A stretch of 64,000 bases of DNA from Amycolatopsis jejuensis (GTDB lineage Bacteria > Actinomycetota > Actinomycetes > Mycobacteriales > Pseudonocardiaceae), in NCBI RefSeq assembly GCF_000717335.1, contig NZ_JNYZ01000026.1, positions 49,887 through 113,886 of the forward strand. The letters run 5' to 3'. A model generated the notes under the pieces. It was not told the DNA's origin and made no database searches. It was given only the letters and a program-made list of their open reading frames with translations. Made by a program: the position numbers and the translations under genes. Every line of letters begins with the position of its first letter. The first letter of the stretch is position 1. Shown piece by piece: positions 52,263 through 60,941 of this stretch.

Positions 52263-53024
52263 ATGAACGTCTACGTGACCGGGGTGTTCTGGGTGGTCGG
52301 CGGGGCGGTAGTGGCCGCCGTGATCGGCTATCTCGTCCGGCGCTTCGGCTGGGACGAAGGGCGCCGCGACAACAACGACGCCGCCGGTCAGGTGTTCACC
52401 ATCGTCGGCGCGCTGCACGCGGTGCTGATCGCATTCGTGCTGATCTCGCTTTTCGACGACGTCGGCAAAACGCGCGAGGGTTCCTACACCGAGGCCGACG
52501 GTCTCGTCGCCGCCACCTGGTCCGCAGAAGCGCTCCCTGGCGACACAGGCGAGCGCGTACGGCAGCTCGCCATCGCGTACGCGGCCACAGTCGCGCAGCA
52601 GGAATGGCCGCGGCTCATCGACGACGGTCCGATCCCGGCCACCGGCTGGACCCAGCTCGACGAAATGCGCCGCGCGGTCGCCGCCGCACCGGCAGGCGAC
52701 GACTGGGAAACCGACCGCAAGAACGAGGCGTCCAGCCAGCTGTGGCAGGTCTACCAAGCCCGGCAGACCCGGCTCACCGGCGCGGCGACCGACGGCGTCG
52801 GCGCGGTGATGTGGTTCGCGCTCATCCTCGGCAGCGTGATTTCGGTGCTGCTGCCCAACCTCTTCGGTGGTACGCGGATGGCCGCGCACCTGGTGATCGT
52901 GTCGACGCTGGCCGGTACGATCGTGTTGCTGCTGTTCGCGATCTTCCAGCTGCAGAACCCGTACGCCGGAGGTGCGAGCGTGCCGCCGGACGCGTTCGCC
53001 GGCGCCATCGCGCGGCTCGGCTGA
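52263..53024 (+). CDS. DUF4239-type (bestrophin-like) membrane protein
   Basis: 253 aa from ATG 52263, with AAAGGAA upstream. Hydrophobic helices lie at the N-terminus (VTGVFWVVGGAVVAAVIGYLV), at AGQVFTIVGALHAVLIAFVLISLF, and as a C-terminal pair (VMWFALILGSVISVLLPNLF, LVIVSTLAGTIVLLLFAIFQL). The large middle loop is charged and includes EADGLVAATWSAEALPG. This is the DUF4239 pattern, thought to be channel-like. The function is not established. It ends 3 nt before the next gene. Confidence 0.8.
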   Translation: MNVYVTGVFWVVGGAVVAAVIGYLVRRFGWDEGRRDNNDAAGQVFTIVGALHAVLIAFVLISLFDDVGKTREGSYTEADGLVAATWSAEALPGDTGERVRQLAIAYAATVAQQEWPRLIDDGPIPATGWTQLDEMRRAVAAAPAGDDWETDRKNEASSQLWQVYQARQTRLTGAATDGVGAVMWFALILGSVISVLLPNLFGGTRMAAHLVIVSTLAGTIVLLLFAIFQLQNPYAGGASVPPDAFAGAIARLG

Positions 53025-53027
53025 CCC

Positions 53028-54458
53028 GTGCGGAGGTACCTGTCCGTGGTCGGCGTGGCGGCGGCGGTCGCGGGACTGCTGGTCGCGTCCGGCTGGCTGA
53101 CGCCGTCCCGTACCCGGCCGAGCGCGCCGGCGTCGTGTCCGGTGCTGCAGGTCGAAAGCCGCGACGGACGCACGTCCGAACTCGTGCAGCTCACGTTGCC
53201 CTCCGGCGCCCGGCATTCCTTGGGTACCAGCAGGTTTGTGCTCAACGCGATCGCGTACTCGGCCGCGCAGGGGGTGACGTACGGCGTCGCCGACGGCCGT
53301 TTCCGCGACGGTTCCCACGCCGTCCGGATCGACTCCAGCGGCCACGTGACCGACCTGGGCGCCGTCGGCCGCGACGGCCACCACGGCGTATGGAGCTGGG
53401 TGACGGGCGCGACCGCGGGGGCGATTTCAGGTAATTCCTGGTATGTGTTGCGGGGGACAAGTTTGTACACAGTGGACATTGACCCGAACAGCCCCGGTTA
53501 CCTCACGGTGGCGCCGCCGCTGCTGCTGCGGTCGTGGCTGCTTGGGTCCGGTATTGACGATTTCGCATACCACCCGGCGGACGGCCTGCTGTACGGGGTT
53601 TCGGCTACCGGCCGCGGATCGGTGGTGACGGTGGACCCGGCGAGCGGCCGTGTGGCAGAGGTGCCGGGGCAGCGGTTTCCCATGCCTGCGACGTATGGGT
53701 CGGTCGTGTTCGGACCGGACCACGCGCTGTACGCGACGGCCAACCGGCTTGGTGGGCGCAGTGTGACGTTTCGGATGGAGGGCGGGACGGCGGTCGAGGT
53801 GAGCACTGGGCCTGCTTCGGTGATTACGGATGGTGCTGGGTGTTTGGCTGCTCCTACGCCGCCTCCACCTCCTCCGCCACCGTCGTCACCGTCACCGTCA
53901 CCGTCACCGTCACCGACGCCTTCGCCCACGCCCACGCCCTCGCCCTCGCCCACGCCAACGCCAACGCCTTCACCGTCGCCGACGCCTTCGCCAACACCGT
54001 CGCCGTCGCCGTCGCCGACGCCTTCGCCTTCGCCTTCGCCTTCGCCTTCGCCTTCGCCTTCGCCTTCGCCTTCGCCGAAACCGTCACCGACGCCCTCACC
54101 CTCCCCATCACCGTCCAGCACGCCACCCCCACCGAGCCCGCCGTCGACCACCTCGTCACCCCCGCCGCCCGCAAGCCCGCCCCCGGAGCCGACGCCAACC
54201 CCGGCCCCGATCCCGACCCCAACCCCAACCGAGGAGCCGCCCCCGATCCCGGAAGCGATCGTCAAACCCGCCCCGCCGACGGAGCCTCCACCGCAACCAT
54301 CCCCGGTCACCCCGGCGAAGCCGAACCGGAAACCGGCCGAGCCGCATGCCAAGAGGTCCCACGACGAGGTCAAGAAGCAACGTCGCTGGGGACTCACCGC
54401 GGTACTCCTCATCGTCGGCGGCGGAGCGGTAGCCGCGCGGGCACGGCGTGCTCGTTAA
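53028..54458 (+). CDS. Secreted propeller-type protein with long Ser-Pro-Thr stalk and C-terminal anchor
   Basis: 476 aa from GTG 53028. A signal peptide ([21 protein letters not shown]) precedes a 220-aa extracellular domain with DUF6923-like propeller motifs ([55 protein letters not shown]). About 283-425 is an almost pure Pro/Ser/Thr stalk with dozens of SP/TP pairs, likely crossing the cell wall and a candidate for O-glycosylation. A basic patch and one transmembrane helix ([17 protein letters not shown]) with the tail RARRAR anchor it. There is no LPxTG motif. Likely a surface-displayed protein of unknown ligand. Confidence 0.82.
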   Translation: MRRYLSVVGVAAAVAGLLVASGWLTPSRTRPSAPASCPVLQVESRDGRTSELVQLTLPSGARHSLGTSRFVLNAIAYSAAQGVTYGVADGRFRDGSHAVRIDSSGHVTDLGAVGRDGHHGVWSWVTGATAGAISGNSWYVLRGTSLYTVDIDPNSPGYLTVAPPLLLRSWLLGSGIDDFAYHPADGLLYGVSATGRGSVVTVDPASGRVAEVPGQRFPMPATYGSVVFGPDHALYATANRLGGRSVTFRMEGGTAVEVSTGPASVITDGAGCLAAPTPPPPPPPPSSPSPSPSPSPTPSPTPTPSPSPTPTPTPSPSPTPSPTPSPSPSPTPSPSPSPSPSPSPSPSPSPKPSPTPSPSPSPSSTPPPPSPPSTTSSPPPPASPPPEPTPTPAPIPTPTPTEEPPPIPEAIVKPAPPTEPPPQPSPVTPAKPNRKPAEPHAKRSHDEVKKQRRWGLTAVLLIVGGGAVAARARRAR

Positions 54459-54547
54459 CGCGGCGGTCGTCTCGAAGACGGGCGTTGTCCAACTCGGCCG
54501 TCGAGACTCCGTCGGGCGTCGGAGCGACGCCGGAGGAGGAGAAGCGG

Positions 54548-56110
54548 ATGAAACGCGTGAGAATCGGGCTGGCCGCCGGGGTGCTGGTGCTGCCGCTGGC
54601 GGCGGCGGGGACCGCGGACGCGCACGGCAGCCACCCGGACGGCCACTACCGCGTGCGGTCCGGGTACACGCTGCAGGTGCACGGCGACAACCAGCGGAAC
54701 GGTGCGGTCGTGCGGCACACGAGCCCAGACCACGGTGCGCTCACCATCGGCCCCGACGGCTCGTTCCGCTACACGCCCGCCGCCGGGTTCACCGGCCGCG
54801 ACACGTTCACCTACACGGTCAGCGATGCGGTCCGGCTTTATCCGACGGATCTGCCGCCGCTGGCGACGATCGGCGGCGTGAAGATCACCGGCGGCGCGTT
54901 CGGGTCCGCGCTCACGCCGGTGCCCGGGTCGCGCGACGAGTTCTACGGACTCACCGACCGCGGTCCGAACGTCGACACGCCGGACGGCAAAGCCGAGCCC
55001 ATCCCGTCGTTCACGCCGGCAATCGGCAAGTTCCGGCTGAAGAACGGCAAAGCCGTGCTGGAGCGCCGGATTCCGCTGCGCGCGGCCGACGGAAGCCCGT
55101 ACAACGGCCAGGTCAACACCGCAGCGGACACCGGCGAGAAGATCGTGGACCTCGATGGCAAGCCGCTGCCCGCGTCGCCGAACGGTTACGACTCCGAGGG
55201 GCTCGTCGCCGAACGCGACGGGACGTTCTGGGTCTCGGACGAGTACGGCCCGTTCATCACGCACTTCCGCGCGGACGGCCGTGCGATCGAGCGGCTTTCG
55301 CCCTTCGACGGGTCGCTGCCGAAGGAGCTCAAGAACCGCGTGCCGAACAAGGGCATGGAGGGTCTTGCGCTCACGCCGGACGGTCGCACGCTCGTCGGCA
55401 TCATGCAGTCCGCGCTGCAGCAGCCGGACCTGACGAAGAAGCCCGGCAACGTCACCACGCTGCGGATCGTGACCGTCGACCTGAAGACCCACGCCACGCA
55501 CGAGTACGTCTACCTGCTCGACAACCCGGACAAAACCAGCACTGCGGTGTCCGAGATCACCGCGCTGTCGGCGACGCGGTTCCTCGTCGACGAGCGCGAC
55601 GGCAAACCCCAGCCCGGCGCGTACAAGAAGCTGTACGAGATCGACCTGGCGAAGGCGACCGACATCGGCCCAGCGGCGCGCGTGCCGGGCGCGCCCTACG
55701 ACGCGGCCAAGGGCGGTTTGCTGGTCGGCGGCAAGAGCATCGAGGCGTACGTCGGCAAGGACACCACTGCGGAAGCGACGGACGACCTGGCCAAAGTCGG
55801 CGTGACACCGGTGTCGAAGAAGCTGTTCCTCGACGTCGGCGGGCTGGTGACCGGGCTCGACCCGAGCGGCGGCTTCTTCGGCCACGACAAAGTCGAAGGC
55901 GTCGCGACCACCGACGGCGGCCGCACCGTGGTGATCAGCAACGACAACGACTTCGGCGTCGACGGCGTCACGAACTCCGCGCCGCCGTACGCGCTCCACC
56001 CCAAGCTGCTGCCCGACGGCCGTCAGGACGACGGCGAGTACCTGCAGGTGGACACCACGAAGCTGCCGGCGCGCACCCGGACGGTGACGGTGACCGTCGA
56101 CGTGCGCTAG
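54548..56110 (+). CDS. Secreted esterase-like / phytase-like protein
   Basis: 520 aa from ATG 54548 with GGAGGAG upstream. The signal peptide ends near [10 protein letters not shown]. Residues about 30-95 are an Ig/cadherin-like module ([21 protein letters not shown]...[11 protein letters not shown]). The rest is the 'esterase-like activity of phytase' domain: [87 protein letters not shown]. This family is a beta propeller often with phosphoesterase activity; the substrate is uncertain. It ends on the CTAG shared with the stop of the opposing gene. Confidence 0.85.
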   Translation: MKRVRIGLAAGVLVLPLAAAGTADAHGSHPDGHYRVRSGYTLQVHGDNQRNGAVVRHTSPDHGALTIGPDGSFRYTPAAGFTGRDTFTYTVSDAVRLYPTDLPPLATIGGVKITGGAFGSALTPVPGSRDEFYGLTDRGPNVDTPDGKAEPIPSFTPAIGKFRLKNGKAVLERRIPLRAADGSPYNGQVNTAADTGEKIVDLDGKPLPASPNGYDSEGLVAERDGTFWVSDEYGPFITHFRADGRAIERLSPFDGSLPKELKNRVPNKGMEGLALTPDGRTLVGIMQSALQQPDLTKKPGNVTTLRIVTVDLKTHATHEYVYLLDNPDKTSTAVSEITALSATRFLVDERDGKPQPGAYKKLYEIDLAKATDIGPAARVPGAPYDAAKGGLLVGGKSIEAYVGKDTTAEATDDLAKVGVTPVSKKLFLDVGGLVTGLDPSGGFFGHDKVEGVATTDGGRTVVISNDNDFGVDGVTNSAPPYALHPKLLPDGRQDDGEYLQVDTTKLPARTRTVTVTVDVR

Positions 56111-57120
56111 TACTTGAACTGATCCACGTTGTCCTGCGTGATCAGCAGAGGGTCGCCGAGGAGGACGGTGCGGGTGGCCGCGTCGTAGTGCACTGCCGGA
56201 AGCTCCGGGCTCACGTCGTTGGCAGGCTTGAGCGCGGTGCCGGTGGCGAGCTGCCGCGCGGTCCACGCAGTGAGGTAGCCGAGCGATTCGACGTTCCACA
56301 GCACTGTCATCGAGCAGGAACCGTCGAGCAGGTACGGCTTCATCGTCTGCGGCGTGCCTGATCCGACGGTGTACACCCGGCCGATCTTCTGCTGATCACG
56401 CACCGCCTGCGCGACCCCCGGCGTGGCCGTCGCGCATTGGCCGATCAACCCGGTGAGCCGCGGATACCGGGTGAGGAGCTGCTTCGCCAGCTTCGTCGCA
56501 GTGGTGGTGTCCTCGCCGGCGTACACGGTCTCGACCAGCCTTGCGCGTGGATAGCGTTGCGCCGCATACGTTTTCTCGGCCTCGATCCACGACGTGACGT
56601 TCGCCGCCGCGGCCCCGCACGAGACGATGGCGTACTCACCGGTGCCGCCGGTTTTCTTCATGAGGGAGTCGACCAGCGCCGACCCGACGCCTTCGGCCGA
56701 CGCCTGGTTCACGAACACCTCGCGTTGCGACGCGGCTGCGTCGGTATCCGTGGTGAGCACGTGGATGCCCTCCGCCCGCGCGTCGGCAATCGCCGGAGCC
56801 AGCGCGACCGGGTCGTTGGGCGCCACCGCGATCACGTCGACGTGCTCGGCGACCAGCTGCCGCAGGATCGCCGTCTGCGCAGCCGGGTCGACAGTGGCCG
56901 GCGCGTGCATCGTCCACTGCATGCCGAGCCGTTCGGACGCCAGCATGCCCCCGGCGTTCATCGCGTCGAAGTACGGGATCCCGGCCAGCTTCGGCACGAA
57001 CGCGACCTTCGTCGCTCCCGGCTCGGAGGCACGCAAGGCCGACGTGCAGCTCCCGATGACCGCCACCAGGCTCACCAGCAGCGCCACGCCCAGCACGAGC
57101 GTCTTCGTCCGCCCTCGCAT
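56107..57120 (-). CDS. Orphan sugar-type ABC substrate-binding lipoprotein
   Basis: 337 aa. The lipoprotein signal ends VAVIGSC (Cys25). Two Rossmann lobes of the RbsB/periplasmic-binding family are evident: [64 protein letters not shown], and [43 protein letters not shown]. This resembles rhamnose- or AI-2-type binding proteins. No permease or ATPase gene is nearby. A palindrome upstream resembles a LacI-type operator, suggesting sugar regulation. Confidence 0.87.
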   Translation of the reverse strand: MRGRTKTLVLGVALLVSLVAVIGSCTSALRASEPGATKVAFVPKLAGIPYFDAMNAGGMLASERLGMQWTMHAPATVDPAAQTAILRQLVAEHVDVIAVAPNDPVALAPAIADARAEGIHVLTTDTDAAASQREVFVNQASAEGVGSALVDSLMKKTGGTGEYAIVSCGAAAANVTSWIEAEKTYAAQRYPRARLVETVYAGEDTTTATKLAKQLLTRYPRLTGLIGQCATATPGVAQAVRDQQKIGRVYTVGSGTPQTMKPYLLDGSCSMTVLWNVESLGYLTAWTARQLATGTALKPANDVSPELPAVHYDAATRTVLLGDPLLITQDNVDQFKY

Positions 57121-57183
57121 TCCCCACCGTTCCGGTACTCGAACCTCGGCAGCCGAAGGTATGGGGTACCACCGACGGGGGTC

Positions 57184-57205
57184 AACCGTTAGTATGCAAA
57201 CGGTT
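57184..57205 (-). promoter_or_regulatory. LacI-type operator candidate before the binding-protein gene
   Basis: AACCGTT (57184-57190) and AACGGTT (57199-57205) are perfect inverted arms with 8 nt between. It lies about 65 nt upstream of the lipoprotein start at 57120, within the 97-bp gap to the preceding gene. The arms are similar to LacI/GalR half-sites. Inference. Confidence 0.5.
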
Positions 57206-57217
57206 ACGGAAGTGAGT

Positions 57218-58657
57218 TCAACCGGTCGATGGCGCCCCCGCCGGACAGGTGCCGTCCTTCGGCAGCTCGCCGGTGAGCAGGTAGTGCGCTGCCTTGTCGT
57301 CGATGCACGGATTGGCCTCGTTCAGGTAGGCCGCGTGGTTGCCGCCACCGTCCACGAGCAGGCTCGAACCGACGAGCACCTCGTGCATCCGCTGCGCACC
57401 CACCAGTGGTGTCGGCCCGTCGTCCTTGCCTTGCAGCAGCAGGATCGGCGGCACCTTCGCCGAGCCGATCCGGACCTCGGGCGACGGCGGGACCGGCCAG
57501 TACGAGCACGGGGCGCTGTACCACGTGTTGAGCCAGGCGAACAGCGGTGCCTTCTTCGCGGACTCGGCGGTGTCCGCGTGCCAGGTCGCCCAGTCGCGTG
57601 GCCAGCCGGCGTCCGCGCAGTTGTACGCGAGCTGAGCCGGGTCGACCTCGTACTGCGCTTGCGTTGCAGCGGAGACCAGCCCGCTGGAATCCCCGCCACG
57701 GTACTTGGCGACCGCCTCCAGCAGGCCGGGCCACGACCAGTCGCCGTACATCGCCGACGCCAGCAGATCGTCCAGCTCAGCCACGCCCGCCTTGCCGTCG
57801 ACGGGTTGCTTGCCCCTGAGTTCGTTCCACGCGGCTTTCACTGCGGCGGCAGTGGTGCCGAGGTGATACGTGCCGTCCCGCGCCGCGGTCCACGCGAACA
57901 GCTGCTCGGCCCGTGTCTGTAGCGCGGAATTCTGTTGGTACTGCGTCTGATACGTGGTGACCGTGGGATCGACGACGCTGTCCAGGATCATCCGGCCGGT
58001 GTGCGCCGGGAACAGCGTGGCGTACGTGGCACCGAGCTTGGTGCCGTACGAGTAGCCCAGGTAGTCGATCTTGTCCTTGCCCAGCGCTTCGCGGATGCGG
58101 TCCATGTCGCGCGCGGCGTTCTCGGTGGTGATGTGCGGGAGGAGATCTTTCCCGTTCGCTGCGCACTGCCTCGCGATCTGCTGCGCCCGCTCGGACCGCT
58201 GCCGCTCCTGCCGCGCGTCGGCCGGATCGTACGGCGGCGCGGGGTGTGGCGTGAGTTTTCCGGTGTCGCCACAGGAAACCGGCGCGCTCGCGCCGACGCC
58301 CCGCGGGTCGAAGCTGAACACCGCGTACTGCTCGGCGACCTTCTGCGGCAGCTTGCTCGACACGAGTTTCTCGGTGCCGAGCCCGGACGCACCCGGGCCA
58401 CCGGGGTTCACCAGAAGGTAGTGCGGTGCACGGAGACTGCCGACCCCGGACAGCGTGAGGGTGATCTGCCTGCCGCCCGGTTTTGCGTAGTCCAGCGGGA
58501 CTTTCAGGCTCGCGCACGAAACCTGCTGCGGCGTGCCGGGCGGGCATTCGCCCCACTGCAACCGCGACTGGGCGCCTGCGGACGGGGCACTGACGAAACC
58601 TAGGAGGAGAAGGAAAACTGCGACTGCGGCGCATCTTCGCGCCTTGTTGATCACCAC
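57218..58657 (-). CDS. Secreted alpha/beta-hydrolase, tripeptidyl-aminopeptidase type
   Basis: 479 aa from GTG 58657 (GTG 58654 possible). The signal peptide ends PSAGAQS. The serine-hydrolase elements are LLVNPGGPGASG (oxyanion region), the nucleophile Ser in LGYSYGTKLG, Asp in LLLQGKDDGPTP, and His in DGGGNHAAYLNE. The C-terminal region fits the TAP-like domain of Streptomyces SlpD/SlpE and Tap proteases. It removes tripeptides or hydrolyses similar substrates outside the cell. Confidence 0.9.
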   Translation of the reverse strand: MVINKARRCAAVAVFLLLLGFVSAPSAGAQSRLQWGECPPGTPQQVSCASLKVPLDYAKPGGRQITLTLSGVGSLRAPHYLLVNPGGPGASGLGTEKLVSSKLPQKVAEQYAVFSFDPRGVGASAPVSCGDTGKLTPHPAPPYDPADARQERQRSERAQQIARQCAANGKDLLPHITTENAARDMDRIREALGKDKIDYLGYSYGTKLGATYATLFPAHTGRMILDSVVDPTVTTYQTQYQQNSALQTRAEQLFAWTAARDGTYHLGTTAAAVKAAWNELRGKQPVDGKAGVAELDDLLASAMYGDWSWPGLLEAVAKYRGGDSSGLVSAATQAQYEVDPAQLAYNCADAGWPRDWATWHADTAESAKKAPLFAWLNTWYSAPCSYWPVPPSPEVRIGSAKVPPILLLQGKDDGPTPLVGAQRMHEVLVGSSLLVDGGGNHAAYLNEANPCIDDKAAHYLLTGELPKDGTCPAGAPSTG

Positions 58658-58726
58658 CCTTCCGTTATACCGAGGTGGTCGAGGTCACTGCAGGACTGTC
58701 ATCACATCGGGCGACCTTGCGCATTT

Positions 58727-58745
58727 TATACCCCTTGGGGGTATA
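58727..58745. promoter_or_regulatory. CsoR-type copper operator
   Basis: TATACCCC (58727-58734), TTG, GGGGTATA (58738-58745) is a perfect palindrome of the form recognised by CsoR/RcnR-family copper repressors. It lies 9 nt before the ATG of the DUF4396 gene. No csoR gene is in the window, so the repressor would be encoded elsewhere. Confidence 0.72.
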
Positions 58746-58754
58746 GTGGTGCGC

Positions 58755-59213
58755 ATGAACGAACACCAGCACGGAGCATCCTGGTCCACTGCCGCCCAGG
58801 CGACGCTGCACTGCCTCACCGGGTGTGCCATCGGCGAAGTGCTCGGCATGGTTATCGGTACTGCGTTCGGGCTGCACAATGCGGCCACTGTGGTGCTGTC
58901 CATCGTGCTCGCGTTCGTCTTCGGTTACGCCTTGACCATGCGCGGGGTGCTCAAGTCGGGCCTCGCGCTCGCGGCTGCCTTCAAGGTCGCGCTCGCTGCC
59001 GACACGGTGTCGATCGCGGTCATGGAACTCATTGACAACACGGTGATCGTGGCGATCCCGGGCGCGATGGACGCGGGGCTGTCGAGTGGATTGTTCTGGC
59101 TGGCACTGGCACTTTCGCTCGCGGTGGCATTCGTGGTCACGGTTCCGGTGAACAAGTGGATGATCGGCCGCGGCCGGGGGCATGCGGTCGTGCACGCTCA
59201 TCACCACCACTGA
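58755..59213 (+). CDS. DUF4396 membrane protein with His-rich tail, probably copper-regulated
   Basis: 152 aa from ATG 58755. Four hydrophobic helices include GCAIGEVLGMVIGTAFGLHNAATVVLSIVLAFVFGYAL, LALAAAFKVALAADTVSIAVM and FWLALALSLAVAFVVTVPVN. The N-terminus has HQHG and the C-terminus ends HAVVHAHHHH, possible metal ligands. DUF4396 proteins are often encoded near copper-handling genes. The CsoR-like palindrome in its promoter supports a role in copper homeostasis; mechanism unknown. Confidence 0.84.
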   Translation: MNEHQHGASWSTAAQATLHCLTGCAIGEVLGMVIGTAFGLHNAATVVLSIVLAFVFGYALTMRGVLKSGLALAAAFKVALAADTVSIAVMELIDNTVIVAIPGAMDAGLSSGLFWLALALSLAVAFVVTVPVNKWMIGRGRGHAVVHAHHHH

Positions 59214-59226
59214 CCGAAGCTGAAAT

Positions 59227-59266
59227 CGGCGGCAGATTCCTTGCAGGGGAGGGGAATCCGCCGCCG
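59227..59266. terminator. Bidirectional hairpin terminator
   Basis: CGGCGGCAGATTCC (59227-59240) pairs with GGAATCCGCCGCCG (59253-59266), 13 of 14 bases matching, 12-nt loop. It separates the convergent DUF4396 and SH3-protein genes. Confidence 0.72.
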
Positions 59267-59301
59267 AGTTCGTTGTGGACACTGGATTTCTGTGCGCCGG
59301 T

Positions 59302-60888
59302 TCAGCACGGCGGGACCGGAGCGTCGCCGGTTCGCAGATATGCCTCGGAAACATAGTGGCGAGGGCCGATCCGATGCCATATGGTGGTGGTACCCAGCGC
59401 GCCATCCACTGATTCTCCTTGCACATAACATTCGATCGGCACTTTCGCGTAGTTCGCGGCCAGCCCTGCCACCGGAGCTGTCGTCGTCGCGGCCGTGCGC
59501 AGATTCAACGGCGCCCCGGCAGTCGTCACCACGCCACTCGCCGGGGCGGAACCAGTCCACAGAAAGGTAATGTCTATGTAGCTGCTCCCCGTGAGGCCGA
59601 GGCCGTCCCAGAAGGTGCCGTCGGCGAGGTCGACTCCGGCCGGGTTGCGTACGGTCCGGCCACGCGCGTCCTTGCCGTCGTTGAAGCCGTTTTGGTACGC
59701 CGCTTGAGCTTCCGGCATGCCTTGTGGCAGCGACGCGAACGTCGCGCGTTCGTCGGCCGGGTTCCAGAAGTCGTCGTGTTCGTTCCACGGCCCGACTTCC
59801 CACACCGGCGCGTACTCGCAGCGGCTGCCGTCGGTGCGGCACACGCGGGCCGTGTAACTCCCGGTTCCTTTGGGTGACACGGATTTCGTCGACGGAAAAG
59901 CCACGAAGTGGTCGCGTTCGGTGATCTTGTGCCCGTTCGAGGTCGTCCCGCCTACGAGACCTTCGCGGGTCGCGTAGATCCGGTACGTCAACGGTTCCTG
60001 CGGCGGCGGGGGATCGGCCCGGCGCACCCGGTCCGCGGACAGCGTCACCGCCCGCACGGCCACCGGCCCGGACAGCGTGAGCCGTGCCTGCACCACGGTC
60101 ACCGCACGGGGCAAGGCGGCGCCTGCCGGAACCCATTCCGTCCAGTCGTCTCCCGTTCGGCCACGCACGTCCACCTGGATGCCGGGTGGTCGGTCTGCCT
60201 TGACGCCAGACGGCCGGTCTGCCCCGAGGGTGGACGGTGGGTCCACCTGGACGCCGTGCGGTCGGTCTGCCTTGACGCTGGTCGGTTTGTCCGCCTCGAC
60301 TCCGGGCTGGCGGTCTGCCTTGGCGTCGCGCGGGCGGTTCACCCCGATGTTGGGTGGGCGGTCTGCCTTGATGCTGGGCCGCGGGGCTGCCTCGATGCTG
60401 TGCGGTGGGTCCACCGGAACGCCGTGCGGTGGGGCCATCGTGACGTCGTGCGGTGGGTTTGCCGGGACGCCGTGCGGCGGGTTTGCCTGGATGCCGGGTG
60501 GTTGGTGTGCTTTGGCGCCGTGTGGCGGGTCTGTCTCGACGCCAGGCGGTCGGTCTGCATTGACGCCAGGCGGCTGTCCTGCCCCGAGGCTGGACGGCGG
60601 GTCCACTGCAACGCCGTGCGGGCTGCCCGCCTCGACGCCAGGCGGCCGGTCTGCCTTGACCCGCGCACTCACCCGGTCCACCGCAAGCGAAAGATGATGC
60701 TCGGCCGAGATGAAGATTCCGGGTCTGTCCTCGGTCGGCTGTAGCGTTCCGGTGGCTCTTACGCCGAAGTCGTCACCGTCCACCACAGACAGATCGAGCC
60801 GCCAACTCCGTTCGGCTGCCGCGGCAGGCGCTGGGACACTCACCGACACCAGCACCGCGACAAGACAGCACAGCTTCCCGCTCTTCAT
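59302..60888 (-). CDS. Secreted SH3-like domain protein with a 24-bp repeat expansion
   Basis: 528 aa from ATG 60888 (ATG 60897 possible). The signal peptide (KLCCLVAVLVSVSVPAPAAA) leads to WRLDLSVVDGDDFGVRATGTLQPTED, then a 160-residue octapeptide array, then a beta-rich domain (EWVPAGAALPRAVTVVQARLTLSGPVAVRAVTL). The end is a bacterial SH3-like segment (GAPLNLRTAATTTAPVAGLAANY.., HRIGPRHYVSEAYLRTGD). Without the array, SAR would run straight into VDVRGRTGDDW, so the repeats are an insertion. It is probably an extracellular wall-associated protein. Confidence 0.78.
   Translation of the reverse strand: MKSGKLCCLVAVLVSVSVPAPAAAAERSWRLDLSVVDGDDFGVRATGTLQPTEDRPGIFISAEHHLSLAVDRVSARVKADRPPGVEAGSPHGVAVDPPSSLGAGQPPGVNADRPPGVETDPPHGAKAHQPPGIQANPPHGVPANPPHDVTMAPPHGVPVDPPHSIEAAPRPSIKADRPPNIGVNRPRDAKADRQPGVEADKPTSVKADRPHGVQVDPPSTLGADRPSGVKADRPPGIQVDVRGRTGDDWTEWVPAGAALPRAVTVVQARLTLSGPVAVRAVTLSADRVRRADPPPPQEPLTYRIYATREGLVGGTTSNGHKITERDHFVAFPSTKSVSPKGTGSYTARVCRTDGSRCEYAPVWEVGPWNEHDDFWNPADERATFASLPQGMPEAQAAYQNGFNDGKDARGRTVRNPAGVDLADGTFWDGLGLTGSSYIDITFLWTGSAPASGVVTTAGAPLNLRTAATTTAPVAGLAANYAKVPIECYVQGESVDGALGTTTIWHRIGPRHYVSEAYLRTGDAPVPPC
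60181..60660 (-). repeat. Twenty tandem 24-bp units in the SH3-like protein gene
   Basis: Exactly 480 bp. On the coding strand each unit gives eight residues of the pattern VKADRPPG, with variants VEAGSPHG, VAVDPPSS and IQANPPHG. Units differ mainly at the second to fifth residue. It is wholly in frame and bounded by unique sequence, so it is a classic minisatellite. Confidence 0.93.
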
Positions 60889-60941
60889 GATCGGCATCCT
60901 GGCCCGGCAGGCCGCAGCCGAGGGGGAACTGCGCCCGCGCG

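Noticed and set aside
53840..54540. Alternative frame through the Ser-Pro stalk (Ala-Phe and Thr-Val repeats)
   Set aside because: It is a shifted reading of the simple TCGCCT/CCGTCG repeats of the real gene; the true esterase-like gene starts at 54548.
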